A DNA stretch of 64,000 bases from Tipula vernalis (lineage: Eukaryota; Arthropoda; Insecta; Diptera; Tipulidae), in the NCBI GenBank assembly GCA_958295665.1, contig OY282560.1, positions 189,010,561 through 189,074,560 on the forward strand, in the 5' to 3' direction. The position numbers and the translations under genes were made by a program. Shown piece after piece: positions 35,600 through 47,745 of the stretch; positions within the stretch are counted from its first letter, which is position 1, and the number at the start of each line of letters is the position of its first letter. The notes under the pieces are model-generated. The model was not told the DNA's origin and searched no databases. It saw only the letters and a program-made list of their open reading frames with translations.

Positions 35600-36100
35600 T
35601 ACGGCGGCTTCAGGCAAAATGGCAGGGGCGGACCCTTAATCAATTTAGGCAAAATTACAAGAAGATTAAAATTCGAAACAATTTTATTTCTGGCGGTAGG
35701 GGATACCTTTGTAGCTAGATGGATGAGAAATTAATCAGCTATTTGGTGGGCTATCGAATCTATTGAGTCGAAATATCTACCAAAGGGTAATACTGACCCT
35801 TTATCAATTTTAGGCAAAATTACTTCGGTCCAAAAGGACGTAGTATTAAAAACTTTTCTTGACGGTTTGAAAGCTCTGACTCCGAAAAGGCAAAAAAAAA
35901 TTTTTCATCCGTCTGTTTCTCTGTCTGTCTCTTATCATATCTCGAGAGCGGCTTGTCCGGTTTAGATTTTAGTGTGTTTCTATAGTGAAGGCGGAGAATT
36001 GAAAAGGTTTTGGAACCTGTACGTCAAGAGGTTCTAGCATCTACCATACGAATTGACTCAAAACCTCTTTATATAAATATTTACTTCCAGCTGAACATTT
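35600..36100. repeat. Dispersed ~130-bp unit plus array leader
   Basis: Contains two motifs reused nearby: (i) GGCAAAATGG ... ATTTCTGGCGGTAGGGGATAC ... TTAATCAGCTATTTGGTG, recurring at 37650-37790, 37790-37900, 37900-38045 and inverted at 38755-39020; (ii) the TACGTCAAGAGG leader of the TTGAGTTG module. Units vary and are interrupted, so this is a decayed satellite or a transposon interior. Confidence 0.55.
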
Positions 36101-36179
36101 ATTTGTTTATGTAGAAATGACGGTGGAATTAGAGTAAGCTTATGAGCTGAGTTCATTACGCATGTTTTAAAGGACATGT

Positions 36180-36905
36180 CGATTTGGGAGTAAGGTTGTG
36201 CGTGAGAATGGGGTTGCTGGTCGGGTCAGGGTTGAGCTGGAATTGGAATTGGATTGATTTTGGGTTGAGTTGGAGTTGAGTTGGGACTGAGTTCAGTAGA
36301 AGTCATCGGTTAAGTTGGAAATTTAATTATGGTTGTTTTGAGGGTTTAGTTGAAAATTACCTTTAGTTGTTTTGAGTTGAGTTCATGTACGAATGTAGTT
36401 TTTCGAGTCTAGGGTTTAGTGCAGGCTTTAGGTTTTAGAGGTGGAGTTAGGATTGAGTCGAGTTCATAGACACATACATTATTTTTTGGAATCATGTTGA
36501 TTTGGGAATTTAGAAGGGCGTCGAGTTTGGGGTTGAGATGAGTGCTGAATTAGATCATATATCGTTCAGTTGGATATTTATTTGGGAGTAGAAGTGAGAT
36601 TTGAGTTGGAAGTTAGCTAGACCTGTTCTGAGTTCGGTTCAACTACGCACGTAGTTTTTCGCACCGTGGTAATTTTAGGGTTGAGTTGTTGTCGAGTAGA
36701 GTGTTGAATTGGGGTTGTGCCATGGAACTCAGTTGGGAATTTTTTGTTGGGTAAGTTGAGTTCATTTACGCATGTAGTTTTTGGAACCATGTTGATTAAG
36801 GGTTTGAGTTGAACATTGAGTTTGGGAGTTAAGGCTTGAATTGCAAATTGAGTTGATGGTAGAATTGGAGTTGAGTTATGGTCACCCCCATAGCGTAACA
36901 TTATA
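36180..36905. repeat. TTGAGTTGG-type degenerate array, longest copy
   Basis: About 700 bp of GGTTGAGTTGGAGTTGAGTT units interspersed with recurring TTTTTCGAGTC / CATGTAGTTTTTGGAACC landmarks spaced roughly 100-170 bp apart. That suggests a higher-order repeat of about that length. Confidence 0.6.
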
Positions 36906-36989
36906 TGACCCTGCGCGAAATAAAATATTCGAAAGCAGGAAACAGAATAAAAGTGATTAACATGATGATGATCAACATTATCTCCCTGA

Positions 36990-37570
36990 AAGGGGTCCTC
37001 CTTCCCTTGGGATTATCAGCCCAACAAATTGGCCTTAAGATAAATGAAGCGAAGACTAAATACATGATCAGCGCGAGTTAACAGACGCACGGAGGTGAAT
37101 GAGTTCAAATACCTAGAATCACTGATTACTGAGCAAAACTCCGTTTTTGTGGATATTTCACCTAGGATCGCAGCAGGTTACCGACCATTTTACGCCAACA
37201 TCAAAATATACAAGGCTCCTCATATATCGCGCCAAATAAATCTGAATATATTCAAAGCTCTGATAAGACCAGTAACTGGACCTTTGAATGCTAATCTTGA
37301 ACCCTGACGGCATAAAACATTAAAAAAGATTGCTGTAACAAAGCGTCATCAGAATAATTCTCGGTCCCATTAAAGAGGGAACTAAGCGCTCTCATTCATA
37401 AAATCAAACCACTAAACAGGCCTTGGAGTCGGCAGCAATGGAAGTAGGACCACGTGGGAGACCACCTAAAACTTACCCGATGAAAGGTACCTAAACACTC
37501 TCGGTCACCGTGTCTGGCATTCTCTTGCAGCGGATCGAACTATTTGGAGGAAGATCGTTGAGGCTATACC
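36990..37570 (+). pseudogene. LINE reverse transcriptase C-terminal fragment
   Basis: Reading across frames, the plus strand gives IGLKINEAKTKYM (the GL.IN..KT.. RT block), NEFKYLESLITEQNS...DISPRIAAGYR (the post-palm YLG block), FKALIRPVTGP, and near 37490-37570 LNTLGHRVWHSLAADRTIWRKIV, the typical C-terminal tail of RTE- or CR1-like LINEs. Stops and frame changes are frequent. No endonuclease or RT palm is nearby. Confidence 0.6.
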
Positions 37571-37649
37571 AAAAGTTGAGCTGACGATTGAGTTAAGAGG
37601 TTCAGTTAGGGATTGATTTTTCATCTCGTAGGGATTGATTTTTCACCCT

Positions 37650-38050
37650 TCAAAACAATTTTATTTCTGGGGAGAGGGATACCTTTATAGACAGATGGGT
37701 GGGGAATTTAATCAGCTGTTTGGTAGGCTGCCGTAACCTGAGTTCAAATCATTAGCAAGAGGTGTACTGACCCTTTATCAATTTTAGTCAAAATGGCAAT
37801 TTGAACAATAAAATTCGAAGCAATGTTAGTTCTGGGTATAGGGATCAGCTATAAGGAATTTAATAAGCTATCTCGTGTGCTTTCGCATGCTATAGGTGTT
37901 TTAACGGACCTTTATAAATTTAAGGCACAATGGCATTTTGAAGTTTATAATTCGAAACAATTTAATTTTTTTGGGAAGAGGGGATACCTTTTCAGCTTGA
38001 TGGATAGCGAATTTCATCAGATGAATCGTGTACTATCAGAACCTGAGTCC
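37650..38050. repeat. Three successive ~130-bp satellite-like units
   Basis: Landmarks repeat in order: GGCAAAATGGCA, AAATTCGAAACAATTT, ATTTCTGGGGAGAGGGATACC, GATGGGTGGGGAATTTAATC, AACCTGAGTTC, GACCCTTTATCAATTTTAG. They match 35600-35830 and, inverted, 38755-39020. Confidence 0.6.
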
Positions 38051-38089
38051 AATTCTCGCTATCGCTGGAATATCAATTCAAGCTTCCCG

Positions 38090-38752
38090 AAGGAAATCAT
38101 TAGAAAAAATCATTAGAAAATTTGTATTAAGTCAGCCTGGAGATGAATTGCATTAATATGACTTTTCAATAGATATTGCATAAATAAAATTCAGTTCAAT
38201 TTTCCCTTGGAAAATCTGGGAAAATTTGATAAAGTTTCCAGCCGAAAGTAAAAACGAATGTATAAAATCAGCCTTTAGAGTGTTATGTTTGGAGATAGAC
38301 TGTCTAATGATGTTTCTACTGATTTTTTGGATAATCCAATTTTCCCAGATTTACCACGGGAAACTTGGACTGAATTTTTTTCCTGGCATAGCTATTGACA
38401 AATCACGTGAAAGCAATCCATCTTCAGACATAACACTCTAGACTCTAGAAGATAATGTTATACAAAGTTTCTAATGATTTTTGGAAAATCGAATTTTCAC
38501 AGATTTCCTACGCGATGAGAAAGAATTCATAATTAGAAATTTTCGATAGAAATTTAAATATTTGGTTGGGTTTCGCGCATTTTTCACAATTTTCCACGAG
38601 GAACTATCGACTGAGAACGACTTAATTTCAATTTTCGGATCGGATAACACAATCTGCATTACCGGTTTTTTACTTTCGGCTGATATTAACAGGGTTCTGA
38701 ATTATCGGGTTTAATAATTTCGGTTGGTAAGTTTTGGTTAACTTTAACAGTA
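38090..38752. mobile_element. Family A foldback remnant, copy 4
   Basis: Contains the family A internal blocks (CAGCCTTTAGAGTGTTATGT; TTCCAGCCGAAAGTAAAAAC at 38236) and a right terminus ending AACTTTAACAGTAT near 38752. The left terminus is missing. Its right end carries an extra TACTTTCGGCTGATATTAAC block, shared with the right end at 34530-34560, which defines a subfamily. Confidence 0.6.
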
Positions 38753-38754
38753 TT

Positions 38755-39020
38755 ATTACTGCCCTTTATCAATTTTAGACAAAACGGTCAATTTTAAGAT
38801 TAAACTTCGTAATGATGATGGACCCTGAGTCGAAAATTTTATCCAGGGATGTTAGCCGCACTTTGTCAATTTCAGGCAAAATGAAAATTACAACATTACA
38901 GTTGTAAAGTATGCAAAATAGCCGATTAAATTCCCCAACCATCAAGCTGAAAAGGTGTTCCCTATACATCCAGAAATAAATTTGCTTCGAATTTTAATCT
39001 ACAAAATGCCACTTGATAAA
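38755..39020 (-). repeat. Inverted ~130-bp satellite-like units
   Basis: Reverse-complement copies of the unit at 37650-38050 (AAATTCCCCAACCATCAAGC, GGTGTTCCCTATACATCCAG). They lie directly beyond the family A remnant, so that remnant may have inserted between oppositely oriented units. Confidence 0.5.
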
Positions 39021-39059
39021 GGGCCACTAATATCCCTTAGAAGGACCCTTAGGATCCCT

Positions 39060-39815
39060 CGGTGGTTTGGCGTCTATTGGAGGGGGGATCAAAGTTGGCG
39101 TCTATTGGAGGGGGGGATCAAAGTTGAGTAGATTAATCTACCAGCTCCGTAACCTTCCAGTAGGGTGCGCATCACGTGAGCTGTTCTGGTCTTTTCATTA
39201 GGCAGCTGTGTGGATACAATTGTGTAAGGGGTAACCTGATCACAATTCGCAAGTGTACGTACTGCCTCCTCGTGGCAACCACTGGTAACTAAGGCCACTT
39301 GGCACATTAAACTAAAAGAGAAAACCTTGACAAAAAACCCTAATCTAAGGTGGAACAGCATATGCCGAAAGATGAATGGCTGATAGGTTAATCAGCCCAA
39401 AATATACCGACTCTGGATACCAGGCACCCTCCAGTTTTATTTAGCCTTCCTGTAGTAAAGCTGGGTGACCTACAGGTGATTTGCAATTCCCAGCAACTCG
39501 TAAGAGTAAAATCAAACGGAATACGGGGCAGGAGTTGGAATATACGGGAGTGGGACAACCCTCTCGAGGTCCTTGTGCTCCAATGCTACCGTCTTGCTGT
39601 AGTAAACATCTAGGAGGGAGAGCAATAAACCCAGATAGTCTGTATTACGTACCGGGAGGCAGTATTGTCAGGTTCATTAAGAACCTGAATATTGGCTGGA
39701 GGGATAATTAAGCAGGGGGAAGCACAATAGATTTTTTAGGTCGCAGTGCGAGGTGGCTGATCGCCCGCATGGCCCTCCAATAATAATAATAATAATGATC
39801 CCTTAGCCTCCCCTG
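39060..39815 (+). mobile_element. Probable LINE 3' end with (TAA)n tail
   Basis: The segment ends GCCCGCATGGCCCTCCAATAATAATAATAATAAT, a short-unit tail as found on some I/LOA-type LINEs. At its left edge a ~30-bp block (GGCGTCTATTGGAGGGGG) is tandemly doubled (39069-39123). Short frames on either strand are not recognisable, and no RT motif is seen, so the assignment rests on the tail alone. Confidence 0.35.
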
Positions 39816-40004
39816 AGCAGTAACGAATTACATGTATTTGAATTACGTAATGAAAATACATACAATTTGTAACTTGCATTTTAATTACTCGCTTTTCAAG
39901 TAACAGTATCTTGTATTTTAATTACATCAGGTATATTAAGATTTGGTTCCGGAGCCATCATTACAAAAGCTATAATGTTAATGATCGTTATTTTCAGTGG
40001 CGTA

Positions 40005-40095
40005 ACTACAAATATCGGGCCCCCGCAACATTTTTCTTGGGCCCCTAAAAATGCTTGTACCTATGAACAAGTAAAGTTTTTATTTAAAAACTTGT
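40005..40095 (-). repeat. Dispersed repeat, inverted copy of 1740-1860
   Basis: Shares GCCCCTAAAAATGCTTGTAC and ATGAACAAGTAAAGTTTTT with the reverse complement of 1740-1850, together with the C/G-run between the blocks. Confidence 0.55.
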
Positions 40096-41468
40096 TTTTT
40101 TATTGTCAAGCCTCGCATTTCGAGAGCACGATACAGTATACGTGATTCAGTGCAATGGCCTCACACAAGTAAAAATCTAGAAAATCCACAAAAAATTCGA
40201 AAAACTCCGAAAATTGTCACTTAAGGTTCGTATCACTGGATTGTGAATAATACAAAATCAATTTAATTTATCTCCAACGAATTTACTTATTTCACAAAAT
40301 TTATTGCAACACAGTTTATCAATCAAAATTCACAAAATCACTTTATATAAATTATTCTCAAATTTTACTGTTCACTTATAATTTTTATTTCGCACTACAA
40401 CACTTTTTAAATCACTTTTTAATTACTTTTTAATCTTCACACTGTCGCTTACCAAATATTACTAATCCAATTCGACTTCGCTCTCCTTTTTATATGCACA
40501 AACCAAACTTCTAGCAAGCTCATGACTTTTCCAGTTAGAATAGCGTAGAAACATTACGTAACAATTTTATCATGGAAAATTCCATTTTAGTACAGTTAAA
40601 CATTGAGCTATTAATTTTAAGTTCTTCTATTACACACTAGGTGTCACCGTCACTATATGTATTTGTTTTAAGAAGTATACATTCGGGCGAATAATATAAA
40701 ATATTTTTCTATAATAATATCCGAATGAAATATATTTATTTAATACATAAGAAAATCGATATTTCAAGATTTTCAACGATCGGCACACATGTCGTCGGTA
40801 GGCCTGTGTGTCTACATTAACCATGCCAACCCGTTTAAAAAGTTATTGGGGTTTACCTAGTTAATCCTAGATTATTCAAAAACGTGAAACATTTCTCCTA
40901 AGCATGTCTAAGAAAATCAATATCTTGAGATTTCCACCGATTTTCTTAGACATTCTGCTTAAATAAAAATTAGTCACGATTTTGAATAATTTAGGATTAA
41001 CTAGGTAAACCCCAATAACTTTTTAAATGGGTTGGCATGATCAAAGCACACACATAGGCCTACCGAAATAACATAGTGAGATGTTTGCCGATCGGTAAAA
41101 ATCTCAAGATATTGATTTTCTTAGACATTCTGTTAAGATATAAATTGGTCACATTTTCTAAAAATCTAGCATTAACTAGGTAAGCCCCCAATAACTTTTT
41201 AAACGGGTTGGCGTGGTTAATGTAGACACACAGGCCTACCGACGATATGTGTGCCGATCGTTGAAAATCTTGAAATATCGATTTTCTTAGATATTAAATA
41301 AATATATTCCATTCGGATATTATTATAGACAAATATTTTATATTATTCGCCGGAATGTATGCTTTTGAAATAGCATAATGTGACGGTACACCTAGTGTGT
41401 ATTAGAAGAAGTTAAATGAATAGCTAAATGTTTACTGTACTAAAATGGAATTTTCCATAATAAAAATT

Positions 41469-42931
41469 GAGCGTGTTTTTTTATTAGCCCCGGATAGCTG
41501 GTATCCGGAGCAGCTAATTTTCTGTTATAAAAGTTATGTTTGACAAGCTATTTATACATATAAATAATTTATTTAAAACTAATCTATAATTTTTAATTCA
41601 ACTTTTTAACTAAAAACCTATAAAAAAATATTTAGCTCTACCTATTTATCTGGAGCTGCTATCCGGAGCTGCAATCCGGAGCAAAGGGAAATTTGAAATA
41701 TTTTTGAGTTTTGTACAACCCTAATTGTGGCAAACTTCATTTTGGTTTAAAAATTTTGATAGATGTCAAATTCAAATGTCATATGGTTGTATGACATTTC
41801 TTCCAAATAAAAAATCATCGGGAGATTGATGAGGAATACGTTAAAGTAGAAGCTGCAAAAATATTTTTAAAAGCTGGAAAGCAAAACGATAATCGAGATG
41901 CATCATTGTCGGAAGGTGACGAAGATGAAGATAAATAATATTTTGATGAAATGGACAGGCCTGGTACAAAAGTCAAGTCGATTCAAAACAAAAAATTGCT
42001 GTACGTATTCTACGTATATGTGAAGACACAGCTTAAAATCACATAAATTTGAACCCCAATTCGGCATATTATGATCCAAAACACGTTCTATGAGGGATAT
42101 TACTGATCCAAAATCACATCCCTGGGGCCCTATTCTCGAATTCCACAACCATTTTCCACATGCGGACATCTGTCAAAATGCATCAAAACGTTCGGAAATT
42201 TTAATTCGTATATAAAACACTTGATACATGGCCATTTTCCTTTATGGAGAATTTCTTCCACCTGCTTATACCCATTCGGAAATATTCCCTTAGTACCAAA
42301 AAAATTCAATTTTTATGAATTTTGACTGATGTCCACATGTGGAAAATGGATGTGGAATTCGAGAATAGGATGTGATTTTGGATCAGTAATATCCCTCATA
42401 GAACGTGTTTTGGATCATAATATGCCGAATTGGGGTTCAAATTTATGTGATATTAAGCTGTGTCTTCATATATACGTAGAATACGTACAGTAACTTTTTG
42501 TTTTGAATCGACTTGACTTTTGTACCAGGCATGTCCATTTCATCAAAATATTATTTGGCTAGCATTGGTTTTAGCTGTCTCAGTCAAAGTGGCGCCATTT
42601 ATTTCTGGATGTGGAAATATTAATAACTAAAAATCGCTGTTTATTTAATTCAAAAAAAAATTAAATCTTCCTTTTCCAAAGTTTACCACCGTCGCCTGTC
42701 AAGTGAGACAGCTAACACCAATCCGTGCCCCTCAACAATCTCCCGATGATTTTTAGATAGTTTTATTCCGATTTTTTATTCGGAAGAAATGTCATACAAC
42801 TGCATGAAGTTAGGTAAAATTTTAGTTTTTTGTTTAATAGCGACACATGTGTATAATAGCAAAACTTTCAATACAAATTTCCCATGAGCTCCCGATAGCT
42901 TGCTATCCGGAGCTAATAAAAAAACACGCTC
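41469..42931. mobile_element. Nested element with GAGCGTG ends and ATT duplication
   Basis: Ends GAGCGTGTTTTTTTATTAGC and its perfect reverse complement (GCTAATAAAAAAACACGCTC). They are flanked by ATT at 41466-41468 and 42932-42934, and the uninterrupted copy of the site exists in the partner arm at about 40563. A 3-bp duplication fits PIF/Harbinger-like elements. A short plus-strand coding tail ending near 41938 (EYVKVEAAKIFLKAGKQNDN, then acidic GDEDEDK and a stop) may be a relic of an element gene. Confidence 0.7.
41936..42558. mobile_element. Innermost foldback, third level of nesting
   Basis: Arms of about 240 bp: AAATAATATTTTGATGAAAT at 41936 pairs with its reverse complement ending near 42558, through CAAGTCGATTCAAAACAAAA and CCAATTCGGCATATTATGAT. 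The centre is near 42245. It begins exactly where the acidic reading frame stops. A further short inverted pair (TTAGCTGTCTCAGTC near 42572 and CAAGTGAGACAGCTAA near 42699) lies just outside. Confidence 0.65.
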
Positions 42932-44113
42932 ATTGTTATGTAATGTTTCTACGCTATTCTAACTGGAAAAGTCATGAGCTTTCTAGAAGTTTGGTTTGTG
43001 TATATAAAAAGGCAAACGAAGTCGAATTGGATTAGTAATATTTGGTAAGCGATAGTATAAAGATTAAAAAGGAATTAAAAAGTGATTTAAAAGGTGTTTT
43101 TGTGCGAAGTAAAAAGTAAAAGTGATCAGTAAAATTTGAGAATAATTTATATAAAGTGATTTTGTGAATTTTGATTGATAAACTGTGTTGTAATAAATTT
43201 TGTGAAATAAATAAATTCGTTGAAGATAAATTAAATTGATTTTGTATTATTCACAATCCAGTGATACGAACCTTGAGTGACAAGGCAAAAACGTAACAAT
43301 ACATATTTAAATTTGTTGTTGTTGTTAATTCTAGTTTTATTTTAGGATAAACTTCATTCGCATTTGGCCTGAATGTTTCGAAATACTCAATCCACCAATT
43401 AAAGCTCGAACATCACGCAAAACTGATCAAAAGATGAAATCCGAAACGGGGGGGTATGAAACTGGAAAACCCCGCCGGAAACAACCAAAACACAAGGTAA
43501 TAAAAAATATTCGGTATATGAGAAACTATATCAATCACATTGATTTGTAAAAGGTTATGAATTTGAAGTGCAAAATAGGTAAATTTGGAATGCAAAATAT
43601 TACAAATAAATCAAAACAGCAAACACTAAAATCGTTATCGTTATCGATGCCGAAAGCTTTCATTTCAAACAAGTTTAGCAAATATTCTTCTAAATCTCAA
43701 TATCTGTCAGAAGCTAAAGCCATTTTTATTTCTATGGAGTCAGATTACGTGTAATTATTCTGACATTCACCTTCAGCAACCGAGAAAAAATTGTTGGGCC
43801 TGTCTTAGGAAAATATTTAATATAAAAAGGAACGACTTTTTCTTTCTCTAAAAACTAGACCATAGCCTATTTATTATGTATTGCATTACCAGTCTCATAC
43901 TGTATCTTAGATCGGGCAATACTTTGCTATCTAAAATGCTTATATACATATACGGAGGAGCAGTCATATTGAATTCGGAAAGTAAGCAGCATATCAGATA
44001 TATGTACACCTCAGTATTATAATAATAAAACGTAATAAAATATGTATTGATAACAAATAAATAGTGTCTCATTTAATATATAATAATTGGCGACGAGAAG
44101 GGGAAATTACGCG

Positions 44114-44495
<382 letters not shown>

Positions 44496-44530
44496 GGAAA
44501 TAATAAAAAGTAATTACCGCATGTTACAAA

Positions 44531-45460
44531 ATGGCGGATGAAAATAAAATCGATGTGGCGGCGTTATTGAAGTTACTGCAAGAATTACAAAGTGGCAATC
44601 GAGAGACAAATTTACAATTCGGTCCATTTAATGAAAATGAGGAAACGTTTACAATTTATAAACAACGTTTAGAAAATTACCTACATATGCGCTCTGTTAC
44701 AACGGATGAACGCAAAGTACAAATATTAATTAATTGTATCGGTATACTAAGCATTATCAATTGCTTAGTATAGTTTAACTGCCCCCGACATGCCAAACAC
44801 AAAAACATACCAGGAGTTAATTGTAAGAGAATTGTTAGAGGATCATTTGTGCCCGAAACCAAATGAAATCACTGAGCAGCACAAGTTTCTGCTTAGAACA
44901 CAACACGAAGGTGAATCCGTGGCTACATACGTGGCAGAATTGAAACGCTTAAGTGTTTTCAGCAACTTTACATGTACATCCTGCAAAAAGTCGACTGCCG
45001 AAACGGATTTACGATCTCAGTTTATACGGGGCATTAGTGACGCTGAAATTCGCCAGCGGTTGCTAGAAGAAATCCAACCGAAATGAAAACAATTTTGGAA
45101 ACGGCATTGGCAATGGAAGCATCAAAAATTCAAAGTCGGTCAATGCAGGAAGTGCACCAAGTAAAGGACAGTGCGGAGATGCATCAGAATGAAAAGTGGA
45201 TGAAACGAAAGGAAAATACGTCAAAGATTTTTAATGGCGGTGGCGCAGGCAAGAGCGATAGCAACAATATAGGGATCTAACTTGTTATCGATGTGGGAAA
45301 CCAGGACACAAAGCGAGCGAGTGCAGAACTAAGAACAAATTGAACTGCTACTAGTGCAAAGCAACAAGCCACATCGCTAATGTATGCATGAAGAAATATA
45401 AAAAAGACGCCAACACACATTCGGCGAATGCAATTGAAACCATTGATAAGGATGAGTTGA
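44531..45460 (+). pseudogene. Retroelement gag with zinc knuckles
   Basis: Starts [20 protein letters not shown] (44531). A frame change near 44750 leads to NTKTYQELIVRELLEDHLCP and AELKRLSVFSNF (capsid-like), then another near 45080 (ETALAMEASKIQSRS). Near 45286 a CCHC knuckle (CYRCGKPGHKASEC) is intact and a second follows with its first spacer broken by a stop (CY*CKATSHIANVC). The family role is virus-like particle assembly and RNA binding. Three breaks make it non-functional. Confidence 0.75.
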
Positions 45461-45480
45461 AATAAATAAATACACTACGA

Positions 45481-47745
45481 CTTTATACAGAATCGGATGA
45501 ACGTAGCAAATTCCTAATACGCGTTTCAATTGAAGACAAACCATTTGAAATGGAATTTGATACGGGATCCGCCATATCAACAATGAGTGAAAAGTTATTA
45601 CATAGTAGACTGCCGGAAGTTAAAATAAACCCAACCAATACAAAGTTAAAGGCATACAATGGTAGCATTTTTCCAGCATTGGAGGTAGCAAGGGTATCGG
45701 TCACCTATGACAATAAATCTATAAGAGGAAATCTATATATCGTCGATGACAAATTCGACACTATCTTTGGTCGAGAATGGATAAAAGCACTACAATTATT
45801 ACCGCCAAAGGATGTCAAAACCATCACACCCGTAAAGGGAGATGTCACTATACTGGGAAAAGACATCTTTGAAAGCAATGAGGATCTATTCAAGAATACA
45901 ATCGGCACAATTCCAGATATTAAAGGTAAATTAAAACTGCGCGAAGGGGTTTCACCAATTTACATTAAACCAAGGAACCAAGGCCGGTGCCGTACGCAAT
46001 ACGCCATTTGATCGAAGACGAAATCGAAAGGCTGGAAAAATCAGGGACTTTAGAAAAGGTCGAACATTCGGACTGGGGAACACCAGTGGTGCCAATAATT
46101 AAAGCGGAAAATCAAATAAGACTGTGCGCAGATTATAAGGTTACACTTAACAAGGTAATAATGGAAGACAAATATCCAATCCCGAAAATTGAGGATATAA
46201 TGCACAAGTTGGCCAATGGCAAATATTAATGCGTGTTTGATGTGCATAAAGCTTATTTACATATGGCTATGAATGAGGAGAGTGCACTAATGCAAACAAT
46301 TAGCACACATAAAGGCCTTTACTAGGTTAGAAAGCTAATGTTTGGGGTAAAAACAGCACCCAATATCTGGCAACGCTTTATGGATGAAAATATCACCAAT
46401 AATCTCAGCGGAACACAATGCTTCTTTGACGACATTATTGTCGCTGGTCGTATATATACATTGCCGGAGACGATGGAGCGCGTACATGCGTTGTTAGAGA
46501 AATTACGTCGATATAATATACACCTATAAGAGCAAGTGTAAATTATTCAGAGAGGCGATTACATACTTAGGGTACACCATAAGTGAAGCCGGTATTCAGA
46601 AGAATAAGGATAAAACTAAAGCAATCGCTGAAATCACTCGACCAAGGGACGTGTCGGAGCTACGCCAATTCATTGGAATGGTAACATATTACAACAATTT
46701 TATTCCGGATATGGCAACCATTTTAAATCCCTTTTACAAATTATTACGAAATGACGTGAAATTCATTTGGAATGAAGAATGTCAACGAGCGTTTACTGAT
46801 ATTAAAGCGGAATTACAAAGCGATTCGGTATTGATGCCATACGAAGAAAAACTCCCATTGATTCTGGCGACAGATGCATCGCCCGTGGGAATTTCTGCAA
46901 TATTGTCACATAAAACACCAACTGGGGAACGACCAATAGCGTATGCGTCTCGAGCGTTATCAAAAAGTGAGTCGAATTACAGCCAACTTCATAAAGAAGC
47001 GACAGCCATTTACTGGGCACTTCTAAAATTTTTCAATTATTGTTACGGACGTAAATTCACTTTAATAACGGACAATAAACCTTTGGCAATGATTTTGAAA
47101 CCAGATAAAAACCTACCGGCATAACAGCACAACGATTACTAACATAGAGAGGCAAAAAACCATATGAATGTCGATTTCCTATCTCGGCATCCGGTGGCGG
47201 AAATCGATCAACCAGAAGATAAAGAAGAACTTAAAAAGTATCAATTGGCGGAAGATGTTCTACCAATTACGAGTGGAACAATTTCGAAGGCAATGAAAAG
47301 TGATAACGTATACTATGTGATCTGTACAATCGTCTACAGACGGAAAGCAGTTTAGAAAGGACACCATTTAAGGGGCAAGAAGCTGAATTAACGTTACAAA
47401 ACGGATGTATTTTTAAAGGAATCCGAATCTTAATTCCAAGCATATTACAAAAACAAATCCTAAAGGAATTACATATGGCACATATCGGCATCGTCAAAAT
47501 GAAAGCTCTAGCACGAAGCTATTGTTATTGGAAAGGTATAGACTACGATATCGAGACAATGGTGAAAAGTTGTCGAGAATGTGCGAGGGTCGCAAAAGAA
47601 CCGGCGAAGTCTCCAGTGCACACGTGGGAACTTCCAACCATGCCATGGCAGCGAATACACATGGATTTCGCTGGGCCTTTTATGGAACATTATTTTTTGG
47701 TGGTAGTAAGACATATGTTATACTGTAATATGATATATATATAGT
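45481..47745 (+). pseudogene. Retroelement pol: protease, RT, RNase H, integrase start
   Basis: Protease: EFDTGSAISTMS (active-site DTG, about 45556). RT: EIERLEKSGTLEKVEHSDWG and DKYPIPKIEDI, a stop at about 46227, then CFFDDIIVAG (the catalytic box with FFDD, about 46420). A frame change precedes ITYLGYTISEAG. RNase H: ILATDASPVGISAILS (about 46860), RALSKSESNYSQLHKEA and LITDNKPLAMI. A frame break near 47125 precedes MNVDFLSRHPV. Integrase: the zinc region (HIGIVKMKALARSYCYWKGI then CRECARV) and WQRIHMDFAGPF with the first catalytic Asp (about 47660), then an abrupt end. Several stops and the missing integrase core show it is dead. Confidence 0.8.

Larger units (their letters stand above)
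40215..43282. mobile_element. Large foldback element, one arm split by a second element
   Basis: Left arm runs 40215 to about 40940. The right arm is its reverse complement in two pieces, about 41100-41465 and 42934-43282. The outer 349 bp of each arm are equal in length and have TG...CA ends, a TATATAAAAAGG box and AATAAA signals, so they also resemble two LTRs in opposite orientation. Removing the insert at 41469-42931 restores the second arm (ATAAAAATT-GTTATG against ATAAAATTGTTACG in the other arm). The ~160-bp units in the centre (CTAGGTAAACCCCAATAACT) occur three times. No flanking duplication was found. Confidence 0.75.
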
